Shown: positions 8,308-17,700 of the stretch, in pieces
How positions within the stretch are numbered: position 1 is the first letter of the stretch
Layout: each line of letters begins with the position of its first letter
DNA from: Halomonas cupida
GTDB lineage: Bacteria > Pseudomonadota > Gammaproteobacteria > Pseudomonadales > Halomonadaceae
Assembly: GCF_900142755.1 (NCBI RefSeq)
Contig: NZ_FRCA01000003.1
Coordinates: forward strand, 186,001 to 250,000
DNA length: 64,000 nt
Direction: 5' to 3'
Notes under the pieces: model-generated
The model's database searches: none
The model's input: only the letters and a program-made list of their open reading frames with translations
What the model was told of the DNA's origin: nothing
Position numbers and translations under genes: made by a program

Positions 8308-10332
8308 ATGACTCGACTTCCCTTTGCTGCTTCGGTGCTGACTGCGGCGATCGCCCTGGGCAGCAGCAGCTTGTGCTGGGCTGAGTACAACGAGGCCATT
8401 ACGCCGAAATCGGCTACTGCCGCCACTCAAGCGGCCAATGCGGCAGTACTCGAGGAGTTGGATTTTGCCGATCGCAGTGACTTCGAGGATGCTCAACGTG
8501 GGCTGATCAAGGCCACCCCGGATCTGGTGGTCAAGGATGCCGATGGCAGGGTGGTATGGGATGTATCTGTGTATCAGGAATTTCTGCAGGGGGATGCGCC
8601 GGATACCGTGAACCCCAGTCTGTGGCGTCTGGCACAGCTCAACAACACTCCGGGCCTGTACGAGGTCACGGATGGCATCTATCAGGTCCGCGGCTTTGAT
8701 CTCGCTACCATGACAGTCGTGCGTGGCGATACCGGCTGGATCGTCATCGACCCCTTGACCACGGCGGAACCTTCAAGGGCCGCGATGGAACTGGTCAATA
8801 GTGAACTGGGCGAGCGTCCGGTCACTGCGGTTATCTATACGCACTCCCATGCCGATCACTTTGCCGGAGTGAGAGGCGTCGTCTCTCGGGAACAGGTGGC
8901 GGCAGGAGATGTCCGTGTCATCGGGCCGGAGCATATTACTGACCATGTCGCCAGCGAGTCGGTATTGCTGGGTAATGTGATGAGTCGGCGTTCCCAGTAC
9001 ATGTTCGGCTTCGGGCTGCCGCGCAATGCTCAGCAGCAAGTGGATGCGGGCCTGGGCAAGGGAGTCTCCAACGGGACCTTTACCTTTATCGAGCCGACCG
9101 AGGAGATCACCGAGACCGGCCAGACCTTGACGGTCGATGGTGTCGATATCGAGTTTCTGATGGCGCCGGGCACCGAGGCCGATGCGGAGATGGTGTTCTA
9201 CTTCCCGGAGCAGCGTGCGTTGCTGGCCGCGGAGATTCTCAATGCTTCATTGCACAACATTCTCACGCCTCGCGGGGCGAAGATTCGCGACGCTCTGGTC
9301 TGGTCCGGAGCGCTGGATGAGGTATTGCAGCATTTCGGTGATCGTACCGATGTGGTGCTGACCTCGCATTACTGGCCGCGCTGGGGACAGGAAGAGGTGC
9401 ATGACTACATCGAGAAGCAGCGCGATATGCTCAAGTATCTCCACGATCAGACGCTGAGGTTGGCTAACCTGGGCTACAAGCGTGACGAGATCGCCGAAGC
9501 CATCGAAATCCCTGACAGCCTCGCCAACGAGTGGTTCAACCGCGGTTACTACGGCACCATCGAGCACAATGTAAAAGGTATCTATCAGCGTTACCTTGGC
9601 TTCTGGAGTGGCAACCCGGCCACCCTGGACCCGCTGCCTGAACAGAGCGCTGGTGAGCGTTATGTCGAGGCCATGGGCGGTGCCGAGGCGGTAATGGAAA
9701 TGGGCCAGGCAGCCTTCGATGAAGGCGACTACCGCTGGGGCGCCATGCTGATGAACCATCTGGTGATGGCGCAGCCGGACAACCAGACGGCCCGTGAGCT
9801 TCAGGCGGATATCTTCGAGCAGCTGGGCTATCAGGCGGAGTCCGCTCCGTGGCGCAATATCTACCTGACCGGTGCCCGGGAACTGAGAAATGGCTTCGAC
9901 CCTGCGAGTGTGGTGACAACGGCCTCGCCGGATATTCTCCAGGTGCTGCCCATCGAGCAGATCTTCGACCTGCTGGCGGTACGCCTCAATGGCCCGAAGG
10001 CCGATGGACTGGAACTGGACATCGACTGGCACTTCACTGGTGATGAGCCGCAGGAGTTCCGCATGAGTCTGGACAATTCGGTACTGCGTTATCGCAATGG
10101 CATTGATGAAGGCGCCGAGGAGCCCGATCTCAGCCTGACCCTGAGCCGGGACGTGCTCAACAGGGTGCTGTTGCAGCAGACCAGCCTGGGTGCCGAGATC
10201 GAGGCCGGTAATGTGACCACCGAAGGCGATGTTCAGGTACTGGGCCAACTATTCTCGCTGCTGGACAACTTCACTCCGACCTTCCCCATCGCCACCTCGG
10301 CGGTACCGGCGGGGGAAGACGGCGAGGAATGA
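8308..10332 (+). CDS. Alkyl/aryl-sulfatase, metallo-beta-lactamase fold (SdsA/BDS1 type)
   Basis: A 674-residue secreted enzyme that hydrolyses primary alkyl sulfates such as dodecyl sulfate to the alcohol and sulfate with a binuclear zinc centre. Residues 1-25 form a signal peptide ending SSLCWA. The metallo-beta-lactamase domain carries the metal motif HSHADH at 179-184, followed by further ligands (ETEADAEMVFYFP, TSHYWPRWG). A helical dimerisation region follows. The C-terminal part (from about residue 540) resembles the SCP2-like domain that binds the alkyl chain in SdsA1. The length matches the family. The start is preceded by ACGAGGAAA. It is the third gene of the AraC/DUF1302/sulfatase set and is separated from the second by a variable tandem repeat. 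Confidence 0.93.
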   Translation: MTRLPFAASVLTAAIALGSSSLCWAEYNEAITPKSATAATQAANAAVLEELDFADRSDFEDAQRGLIKATPDLVVKDADGRVVWDVSVYQEFLQGDAPDTVNPSLWRLAQLNNTPGLYEVTDGIYQVRGFDLATMTVVRGDTGWIVIDPLTTAEPSRAAMELVNSELGERPVTAVIYTHSHADHFAGVRGVVSREQVAAGDVRVIGPEHITDHVASESVLLGNVMSRRSQYMFGFGLPRNAQQQVDAGLGKGVSNGTFTFIEPTEEITETGQTLTVDGVDIEFLMAPGTEADAEMVFYFPEQRALLAAEILNASLHNILTPRGAKIRDALVWSGALDEVLQHFGDRTDVVLTSHYWPRWGQEEVHDYIEKQRDMLKYLHDQTLRLANLGYKRDEIAEAIEIPDSLANEWFNRGYYGTIEHNVKGIYQRYLGFWSGNPATLDPLPEQSAGERYVEAMGGAEAVMEMGQAAFDEGDYRWGAMLMNHLVMAQPDNQTARELQADIFEQLGYQAESAPWRNIYLTGARELRNGFDPASVVTTASPDILQVLPIEQIFDLLAVRLNGPKADGLELDIDWHFTGDEPQEFRMSLDNSVLRYRNGIDEGAEEPDLSLTLSRDVLNRVLLQQTSLGAEIEAGNVTTEGDVQVLGQLFSLLDNFTPTFPIATSAVPAGEDGEE

Positions 10333-10388
10333 TCCCGGCCGATTGATGACGCCCGTTCAGGCGAGCGCCAGTAGATAGCGGTAAACAA

Positions 10389-10427
10389 CAGAAGCCTCGT
10401 GGAATTACCCTCGAGGCTTCTGTATTT
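10389..10427. terminator. Bidirectional hairpin terminator
   Basis: The arms CAGAAGCCTCG (10389-10399) and CGAGGCTTCTG (10412-10422) pair perfectly across a 12-base loop and are followed by TATTT. The hairpin lies between the convergent sulfatase and SirB2-type genes. Confidence 0.8.
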
Positions 10428-10448
10428 ACGCTGATCTGCGCAGCACCA

Positions 10449-10838
10449 TCATGCCAGCCAGGAGAGCGGGTGATGTTGTATTGCTGCTCCAATGATGTAC
10501 AGGAAGATCAGTATGGCGACTACGGCAGCGGCCCCACGAATGGCTGGTGTTCTGCCACGTTTGATGGCGATGGTTCCCACCAGAATGTAGGCCACAAGGC
10601 CAATCAACTTGGCGGCCAGCCAGGGGTGTTGGTGCGGCCAGAAACGCAGCATCACCATCAGCGATATGCCCAGCACCAGTAGTGCAGAATCGACAAGGTG
10701 CGGCACAACGCGCACCCAGCGTGCATGCAGCTGTGGTGCTTCCCGTACCGACCACCAGGCACGCAACATGAACAACGCCAGGCTCAACCCGGCGAAGGTC
10801 ATGTGCAGGTGTTTGATCAACAGATAATCTGTCGTCAC
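10449..10838 (-). CDS. SirB2 family membrane protein
   Basis: A 129-residue protein with four predicted membrane helices: one after LIKHLHMTFAG, then VDSALLVLGISLMVML, LAAKLIGLVAYILVGTIA and AAVVAILIFLYIIGAAI. The conserved opening KHLHM, the WP.QHPWLAAKL element and the overall length match the SirB2 family. The biochemical function of SirB2 is not established. The family name comes from an invasion-regulation locus of Salmonella and says little about its role here. It stands alone between the sulfatase and the nitrate reductase operon. Confidence 0.85.
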   Translation of the reverse strand: MTTDYLLIKHLHMTFAGLSLALFMLRAWWSVREAPQLHARWVRVVPHLVDSALLVLGISLMVMLRFWPHQHPWLAAKLIGLVAYILVGTIAIKRGRTPAIRGAAAVVAILIFLYIIGAAIQHHPLSWLA

Positions 10839-10890
10839 TCAGCCATCCCTGTCGGTCCTTCCGCCAGTACGTCCCGGCACATGCCTGACG

Positions 10891-11703
10891 TCAACGCATC
10901 AATGAACCGTCCATGCCATCGTCGTCCAGTGAGAAGCCCTCGACGCCGATTTCTGCCTCCAGTGCCAGCAGGTAATGACGCAGCGCCATACGGGTCGCCT
11001 GTTCCGTCAGCTCGCGAACTACCCGTTCCTGCACGGCGTTGTAGGATAGAGGACGCTTCTCTCTGTGTTCATCCACATGGACCACATGCCAGCCGTAGCG
11101 TGATGCCAGTGGGCGGTCATGCAGCCCCTCCGGCAGGCGTGCGAGCGCTCGATCAAGTTCGGCGACGGTCTGTCCCGGGCTGAGCCATCCCAGGTCACCC
11201 CCCTGGTCACGTGATGGGCAGGAGGAATATCGTTGAGCCAGATCGGTAAAGTACTCCTTGTGCTGGGTCAGGGTCTTGATCAGTCTGGTCGACTGACGAT
11301 ATTGGCGGTCACGTTCTTCAGCGTCGTCTGGCGCGGCGGCCAGCAGGATGTGTCGAACCCGGTATCGTGGAGGTTCGCAAAAGCGCTCTGGATGATGATG
11401 GTAGAAACGCAGACAGGCCTCCTCATCAGGCTCCGGTACCGTCAATTCCTGCTCCAGCATTCGGGCGATGTCGTTTTCCCCCGGATCACTGAATCCATCG
11501 CTGTGTAGCCCGAGGGTGATGGCACGCTGGCGCAGCAGTTCCTGAATGACAAGTGCTCGGGCCGCCGACCTGGCTGCGGTATCGCGGTCAGCGGCAGGAT
11601 GGAACTGCATTTCGCCTGCCACCGCGGCCTCATCGATCACTCCGTCGCCGACTCGAATCTGCAGGTTGCTGCCGGGGACGTTCTCTACGGGAATGGTCTG
11701 CAT
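10891..11703 (-). CDS. Parvulin-type peptidyl-prolyl isomerase at end of nar operon
   Basis: A 270-residue protein with a single PpiC/rotamase domain (about residues 128-225: RYRVRHILLAA ... GGDLGWLSPGQT ... SRYGWHVVHVDE). The N-terminal helical part resembles NifM/SurA-like chaperones. No signal peptide is seen, so it should act in the cytoplasm. It follows narI by 12 bases and closes the narKGHJI operon. Parvulin genes of this kind are found in several nar operons of pseudomonads and halomonads. The likely job is to help fold or mature the nitrate reductase, which is inferred from context. Confidence 0.88.
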   Translation of the reverse strand: MQTIPVENVPGSNLQIRVGDGVIDEAAVAGEMQFHPAADRDTAARSAARALVIQELLRQRAITLGLHSDGFSDPGENDIARMLEQELTVPEPDEEACLRFYHHHPERFCEPPRYRVRHILLAAAPDDAEERDRQYRQSTRLIKTLTQHKEYFTDLAQRYSSCPSRDQGGDLGWLSPGQTVAELDRALARLPEGLHDRPLASRYGWHVVHVDEHREKRPLSYNAVQERVVRELTEQATRMALRHYLLALEAEIGVEGFSLDDDGMDGSLMR

Positions 11704-11715
11704 GTCGGGACTCCT

Positions 11716-12393
11716 TCAGGCGCGTCGTCTGACGATCTGGTAGCGACGGCCGAGGTAGCCGAGGGGCGCACTCCAGGCATGCACCAGTCGCGTGAACGGG
11801 AAGATCAACACAATGGTCAGCCCGATGAAGATATGGACGTGGTAGATCCAACTGAGCCCGACGAGATGAGCGGCGGCATTGCCCTTGAAGAACACGATCG
11901 CCTGGGCCCATTGCGCCAGTCGCACCATGACCCCGCCATCAAGGTGCTGCATGGCGGCGGGAATCGTCAACAGTCCCAGGGCGACCTGAAGGACCAGCAG
12001 CAGCAGGATCAGGTTGTCCATGGTGCTGGAGGTTGCCTTGACGCGTGGGTCTGTCAGGCGGCGGATCAATAGCATGGTGCCGCCGACCAGACACATCACG
12101 CCGGCGATGCCGCCGACCAGAATAGCCATGATCTGTTTGTTGCCTGCGCTGATGAAGGGTTCATACATCCAGTGTGGCGTCAGCAGCCCTACCAGATGGC
12201 CGAAGAAGATCACCAGAATGCCGACATGGAACAGTGGGCTGGCCCAGCGCATGCGCTTCGAGGACAGCATCTGGCTAGAACCGGTCTTCCAGGTGTACTG
12301 ACCGTGATCGAAGCGCATCAGGCTGCCGATCAGAAACACACTGCCTGCCAGGTACGGGTAGAGGCCAAACAACAAGGTATGCAGGTAACTCAT
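11716..12393 (-). CDS. narI: Respiratory nitrate reductase, gamma (cytochrome b) subunit
   Basis: A 225-residue inner-membrane protein with five hydrophobic segments, matching NarI in length. NarI takes electrons from quinol at the periplasmic side and passes them through two b hemes to NarH. The N-terminus (LLFGLYPYLAGSVFLIGSLMRFDHGQYTWKTGSS, quoted here only to identify the first helix and heme region) and the segment FHVGILVIFFGHLVGLL carry conserved histidines. The stop and start of narJ/narI overlap as ATGA at 12390-12393, so translation is coupled. Confidence 0.96.
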   Translation of the reverse strand: MSYLHTLLFGLYPYLAGSVFLIGSLMRFDHGQYTWKTGSSQMLSSKRMRWASPLFHVGILVIFFGHLVGLLTPHWMYEPFISAGNKQIMAILVGGIAGVMCLVGGTMLLIRRLTDPRVKATSSTMDNLILLLLVLQVALGLLTIPAAMQHLDGGVMVRLAQWAQAIVFFKGNAAAHLVGLSWIYHVHIFIGLTIVLIFPFTRLVHAWSAPLGYLGRRYQIVRRRA

Positions 12394-13151
12394 GTCACAC
12401 CTCCTGAAGGTTGGGAGGGAGCGCGACCGAGGTCGTCGATGCGGATGGTTTCCGGTTGTACGCCATTGCGGCGTTGAGCCATGCGTTGCCCCTCGGCGGA
12501 TTGCAGGGCGCAGTCCTGGTCGGAATCGGCAGAGAAGCGCACGGCTTCTTCTTCCCAGACCGCATCGAGAGCGGCGGGAGTGGTGTCATCCGGCTCCTGC
12601 TGTGCCTGGTCGCGGTGGCCATCGATCAGTGATTCTTCGCCGATCAGGCACAGCAATGTCAACGGAATCAGGGAGTAATGGCGGTTTCGTGTCTCCAGTC
12701 GAGCCGTCAACAGTGCCAGGATATGGCTGATGTCCCCCAGCCAGCGGGCAATCTCGTGGCCGGGCTGAGTCGACAGGTATTCCAGAAACAGTGGCAGGTG
12801 ATCGGGAAGCTCGCGACGGTCAAGGCTGAAGCCTGCCTCTTCGTATTGCCCGAGCAGATCGACCATGGCCTGGCCGCGATCGCGGGACTCACCATGCACA
12901 TGTTCGAAAAGCAGCAGTGAAGTGGACCGTCCCCGATCAAACAGCTCTACATAGGCGGCCTGGTTGTCGAGTAATGGTGTCTCTGCCAGTTGCCGAGTCC
13001 ACTCCATCAGTTCGTGACGTGGGGCTGAGGAGGGCAAGGGCATGCGCTCGAATGCCACACGAATCTCCGGTGTGGCAGCCACCAGCTCTGCATTCGGGTA
13101 GTCCAGCATCCGTGCCAGGGCGCGGATACCCAACGTCAGCGCATCAGCCAT
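12390..13151 (-). CDS. narJ: Nitrate reductase molybdenum-cofactor assembly chaperone
   Basis: A 253-residue NarJ/TorD-family chaperone that binds the NarG N-terminus and allows cofactor insertion before membrane attachment. The start was placed at ATG 13151 (MADALTLGIRALARMLDYP), the usual NarJ opening; the open frame continues 50 codons further upstream inside narH but that part is unlike the family. Family landmarks are LFEHVHGESRDRGQAMVDL and DHLPLFLEYLS. The start overlaps the end of narH by 8 bases and the stop overlaps the narI start. Confidence 0.95.
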   Translation of the reverse strand: MADALTLGIRALARMLDYPNAELVAATPEIRVAFERMPLPSSAPRHELMEWTRQLAETPLLDNQAAYVELFDRGRSTSLLLFEHVHGESRDRGQAMVDLLGQYEEAGFSLDRRELPDHLPLFLEYLSTQPGHEIARWLGDISHILALLTARLETRNRHYSLIPLTLLCLIGEESLIDGHRDQAQQEPDDTTPAALDAVWEEEAVRFSADSDQDCALQSAEGQRMAQRRNGVQPETIRIDDLGRAPSQPSGGVT

Positions 13152-14700
13152 GACGTGCCTCCTCACCAGTCGGGTCATATTGCTCGACCTGTACCAGGGT
13201 ACTGTTCTGCTTGCGTCCACCGAACAGGCTGGCATCGCTGTCGCCGCCCTGGCAGCCATTGCCGAAGGTGAAGCCACAGCCGCCGCGCTCCGGGAAGGCA
13301 TCTCTGGCCTGCTCGCGGTGGCTGGTGGGGATCACGAAGCGATCCTCGTAGTTGGCGATGGCCAGGTAGCGATACATGTCCTCGACCTGAGCTTCACTGA
13401 GCCCGACCTCGTCAAGCAAGGAATGATCGAGCTCGCCATCGACATGCTTGCCGCGCATGTAGTGGCGCATGGCCATCATGCGCTTGAGCGCTAGAATGAC
13501 CGGTGCTTCGTCCCCCGCGGTGAGCATGTTGGCGAGGTACTTGACTGGAATCCGCAGTGACTCGACATCGGGCAGAATGCCCTTTTGCTCGACATGGCCA
13601 GCGTCAACGGCGGACTGGATCGGCGACAGCGGCGGCACATACCAGACCATCGGCAGGGTGCGGTATTCCGGATGCAGCGGCAGGGCCAGTTGCCAGTCCA
13701 TGGCCAGTTTGTAGACTGGCGATTGTTGAGCGGCCTTGATGACGCTGTCCTCGACGCCATCCTGCCTGGCCTGAGCGATGATCTCGGGATCGAAGGGGTC
13801 GAGGAATATCTCGCACTGGCGCTGGTACAGGTCGCGTTCGTCAGCACTGGCGGCCACTTCTTCGATGCGGTCAGCGTCATAGAGCAGCACGCCGAGGTAA
13901 CGAATGCGTCCGACACAGGTCTCGGAGCACACGGTCGGTTGGCCGGCTTCGATGCGGGGGTAGCAGAAGATGCACTTCTCGGATTTTCCGGACTTCCAGT
14001 TGTAGTAGATCTTCTTGTACGGACAGCCGGAGACACACATTCGCCAGCCCCGGCACTTGTCCTGGTCGATCAGTACAATGCCGTCTTCCTCGCGCTTGTA
14101 GATGGCACCGCTGGGGCAGGAGGCCACGCACGCCGGGTTGAGGCAGTGCTCACACAGACGCGGCAGGTACATCATGAAGGTGTTCTCGAACTGACCGTAG
14201 ATGTCGGCCTGAACCTGGTCGAAGTTGACATCCTTGCGCCGCTTGGCGAACTCGGTGCCGAGAAGTTCTTCCCAGTTCGGGCCCCATTCGATCTTGTTCA
14301 TGCGCTGGCCGGAAACCAGTGAACGCGGTCGGGCGACCGGCTGGTGCTCCCCCTGCCTGGCCTGATGGAGGTGCTGATAGTCGAAGGTAAACGGCTCGTA
14401 GTAGTCGTCGATCTCCGGCAGATCCGGGTTGGCGAAGATATTCGCCAGTACTCGCCACTTGCCGCCGATACGTGGCTCGATGCTGCCGTCCTTGCGACGT
14501 AACCAGCCACCCTTCCAGCGTTGCTGGTTCTCCCATTCCTTCGGATAGCCGATGCCCGGCTTGGTCTCGACGTTGTTGAACCAGGCGTACTCGACGCCTT
14601 CGCGACTGGTCCAGACGTTCTTGCAGGTGACCGAACAGGTGTGGCAGCCGATGCACTTGTCGAGGTTGAGGACCATGCCGACTTGAGAACGAATCTTCAT
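13144..14700 (-). CDS. narH: Respiratory nitrate reductase, beta (iron-sulfur) subunit
   Basis: A 518-residue electron-transfer subunit. Cysteine groups for one [3Fe-4S] and three [4Fe-4S] clusters are visible: CIGCHTCSVTC near the start, CEHCLNPACVASCP, CRGWRMCVSGCP and CIFCYPRIEAG...C. The tryptophan in CRGWRMC replaces a cysteine and is the family mark of the three-iron cluster. The protein carries electrons from NarI to NarG at the cytoplasmic face. Its ATG overlaps the narG stop (ATGA at 14697-14700). Confidence 0.97.
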   Translation of the reverse strand: MKIRSQVGMVLNLDKCIGCHTCSVTCKNVWTSREGVEYAWFNNVETKPGIGYPKEWENQQRWKGGWLRRKDGSIEPRIGGKWRVLANIFANPDLPEIDDYYEPFTFDYQHLHQARQGEHQPVARPRSLVSGQRMNKIEWGPNWEELLGTEFAKRRKDVNFDQVQADIYGQFENTFMMYLPRLCEHCLNPACVASCPSGAIYKREEDGIVLIDQDKCRGWRMCVSGCPYKKIYYNWKSGKSEKCIFCYPRIEAGQPTVCSETCVGRIRYLGVLLYDADRIEEVAASADERDLYQRQCEIFLDPFDPEIIAQARQDGVEDSVIKAAQQSPVYKLAMDWQLALPLHPEYRTLPMVWYVPPLSPIQSAVDAGHVEQKGILPDVESLRIPVKYLANMLTAGDEAPVILALKRMMAMRHYMRGKHVDGELDHSLLDEVGLSEAQVEDMYRYLAIANYEDRFVIPTSHREQARDAFPERGGCGFTFGNGCQGGDSDASLFGGRKQNSTLVQVEQYDPTGEEARHG

Positions 14701-17700
14701 TTGCTGGCCTCCTGTACGCTGTCGTTGCCTTCTCCGTCGAGCCAGTTGATGTGCTTCATGCGACGTACCAGCACGAACTCATCGCGGTTGGAGCCCACGG
14801 TGCCGTAGTAGTTGAAGCCGTAGGATAGCTGGGCGTAACCGCCGATCATGTGGGTCGGCTTGGGGCACACTCGGGTGACCGAGTTGTGGATACCACCGCG
14901 GGTGCCGGTGACTTCCGAACCGGGAACGTTCACGATGCGCTCCTGGGCGTGGTACATCATCACCATACCGGGCTTGACGCGCTGACTGACCACCGCACGC
15001 GCGGCGATGGCACCGTTGGCGTTGTACAGCTCGATCCAGTCGTTGTCCTCGACGCCGATGGCACGAGCATCGTCCTCGGACAGCCAGACGATGGGGCCAC
15101 CTCGCGACAGGGTCTGCATCAGCAGGTTGTCGGAGTAGGTAGAGTGAATGCCCCACTTCTGGTGCGGCGTCAGGAAGTTGAGGGCGATCTCTGGGTTACC
15201 GTTGCTACTCGGCGCTTTGAGGCTGGTGGCCGCCTTGGTATCGATGGGTGGGCGATAGACCAGCAGGCTTTCGCCGAAATCGCGCATCCAGGCGTGATCC
15301 TGATAGAACTGCTGGCGCCCGGTGACGGTTCGCCACGGAATCAGTTCGTGGACGTTGGTGTAACCGGCATTGTAGGACACGTGCTCATCTTCCAGCCCAG
15401 ACCAGGTGGGGCTGGAGATGATCTTGCGCGGCTGGGCCACCACATCGCGAAAACGAATCTTCTCCTCTTCCTTGGGGCGAGCGAGGTGAGTGTGATCGTG
15501 TCCGGTGATCTTCGACAGGGCATCCCAGGCCTTCACCGCCACCTGACCGTTGGTCTCCGGGGCCAGCGACAGGATCATCTCGGCGGCGTCGATGGCGGTA
15601 TCCAGTTGTGGCTGTCCTTTGGCCGGGCCGTCGAGCTTGACGTGGTTGAGGCCACGCAGCAGTTCGACTTCCTTCTCGGTCTTCCAGTTGATGCCCTTGC
15701 CGCCGTTGCCGACGTTCTCGAGGAGCGGTCCAACCGAGGTGAAGCGTTCGTAAGTCTCGGGGTAGTTGCGCTTGACCTCGATCAGACTGGGCATGGTCTT
15801 GCCGGGGATCGGCTCGCACTCGCCTTTCTTCCAGTCCAGCACTTCAGGCTGAGCCAGCTCCGACGGACTGTCATGCTGTAGCGGAAGGGTCACCAGGTCG
15901 GTTTCCTCGCCCAGGTGGCCGATGCAGACCTCGGAGAATTTCTTCGCGATGCCCTTGTAGATATCCCAGTCGCTGCGCGCTTCCCAGGCCGGATCGGTAG
16001 CCGCGGTCAGCGGGTGGATGAAGGGGTGCATGTCCGAGGTATTGAGATCGTCCTTTTCGTACCAGGTGGCCGTCGGCAGCACCACATCCGAATACAGGCA
16101 GGTGGTGGACATGCGGAAGTCGAGGGTGGTCAACAGATCGAGCTTGCCTTCCGGGGCCTCTTCGCGCCAGGTCACTTCTTCCGGCATTCGCGCGCCCATG
16201 GCGCCGAGGTCCTTGCCCTGAATACCGTGGCGGGTGCCCAGCAGGTACTTGAGCATGTACTCGTGACCCTTGCCGGAACTGCCCAACAGGTTGGAACGCC
16301 AGATGAACAGGTTGCGCGGAAAGTTCTGCGGGTTGTCGGGATCTTCCGAGGCAAAGGACAAGCGCCCCTCACGTAGCTGCGAGACCACGTAGTCACTGGT
16401 CGCCATGCCTGCGGTGGAGGCTGCTTTTGCCAGATGCAGCGGGTTGGTGTTCAGTTGCGGAGCGGAGGGCAGCCAGCCCATGCGTTCGGCGCGCACATTG
16501 AAGTCGATCAGGCTACCGGAGTAACGCGAAGCATCCGCCAGTGGAGAAAGTAGTTCGCTGATATCCAGCTTCTCGTAGCGCCACTGGCTGGAGTGATTGT
16601 AGAAGAACGAGGTGCCGTTCATGTGACGCGGCGGGCGCTGCCAATCGAGACCGAAGGCCAGAGGGGTCCAGCCGGTCTGCGGGCGCAGTTTTTCCTGGCC
16701 GACATAGTGTGACCAACCACCACCACTCTGACCGACACAACCGCACAGGATCAGCATATTGATCAGGCCACGGTAGTTCATGTCCATGTGGTACCAGTGG
16801 TTCATCCCGGCACCGACGATGATCATGCTGCGACCGTTGGTCTTGTCGGCGTTGGTGGCAAACTCACGGGCAATACGAGTGCACTGGGCGGCACTGATCC
16901 CGGTGATCTTCTCCTGCCAGGCTGGCGTGTAGGGGCGTACCTGGTCGAGGGACGTGGCGCCATCATCCTCGCCGGGTTGACCATCGATCGTCAGGCCCCG
17001 GTCGATCCCGTAATTGGCGCACATCAAGTCAAACACGGTGACTGCCAGAATCTGTCGACCATCCGCCAGCGTCAGGCGCCTGGCGGGCAAGTGATGATAA
17101 AGAACCTCGTTGCCTTCGACATGGTTGAAGTGCTCACGGGCGATGCCGCCGAAGTAGGGGAAAGCCACTCTGGCCACTTCATCATGGGCATCGATCATGC
17201 TCAGTCGCAGGTTGATCTGCTGGCCATCGGCATCCAATGGCTTGAGGCTCCATTTGCCCTTGCCATTGGCGTCCTTGTCGTCGCCCCAGCGAAAGCCGAT
17301 CGAGCCCCGGGGGACGACCAGTTGGTCACGCTGCTCGTCCCAGGCCACGGTTTTCCATTCGGGGTTATTGGACTGCCCCAGACCGGCCTCGAAGTCCGAG
17401 GCTCGCAGTTGCCTGCCGGGCACCAGGTTGCCATCGTCACGCTGCTCCAGTTCGACCAGGAACGGCATATCGGTGTAGCGTTTGACGTAGTCGGTGAAGT
17501 AGCTGCTCGGCTTGTCGAGGTGGAATTCCTTGAGGATCACATGCCCCATGGCGATGGCCAGAGCCGCATCGGTGCCCTGTTTGGCCGACAACCATTCGTC
17601 GGTAAGTTTGGAGACCTCGGCATAGTCCGGAGTGATGGAGACCGTCTTGGTGCCCTTGTAGCGGACCTCGGTGAAGAAGTGTGCATCCGGGGTGCGGGTC

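Noticed and set aside
8096..8384. Two small repeat-encoded open frames across the 15-bp array
   Set aside because: They translate the tandem repeat into TARTA or QQPEQ repeats, have poor start signals and run into the sulfatase gene; the array is better explained as non-coding.
13152..13301. N-terminal extension of narJ by 50 residues
   Set aside because: The extra codons lie inside narH and do not resemble NarJ; ATG 13151 gives the normal family start and length.
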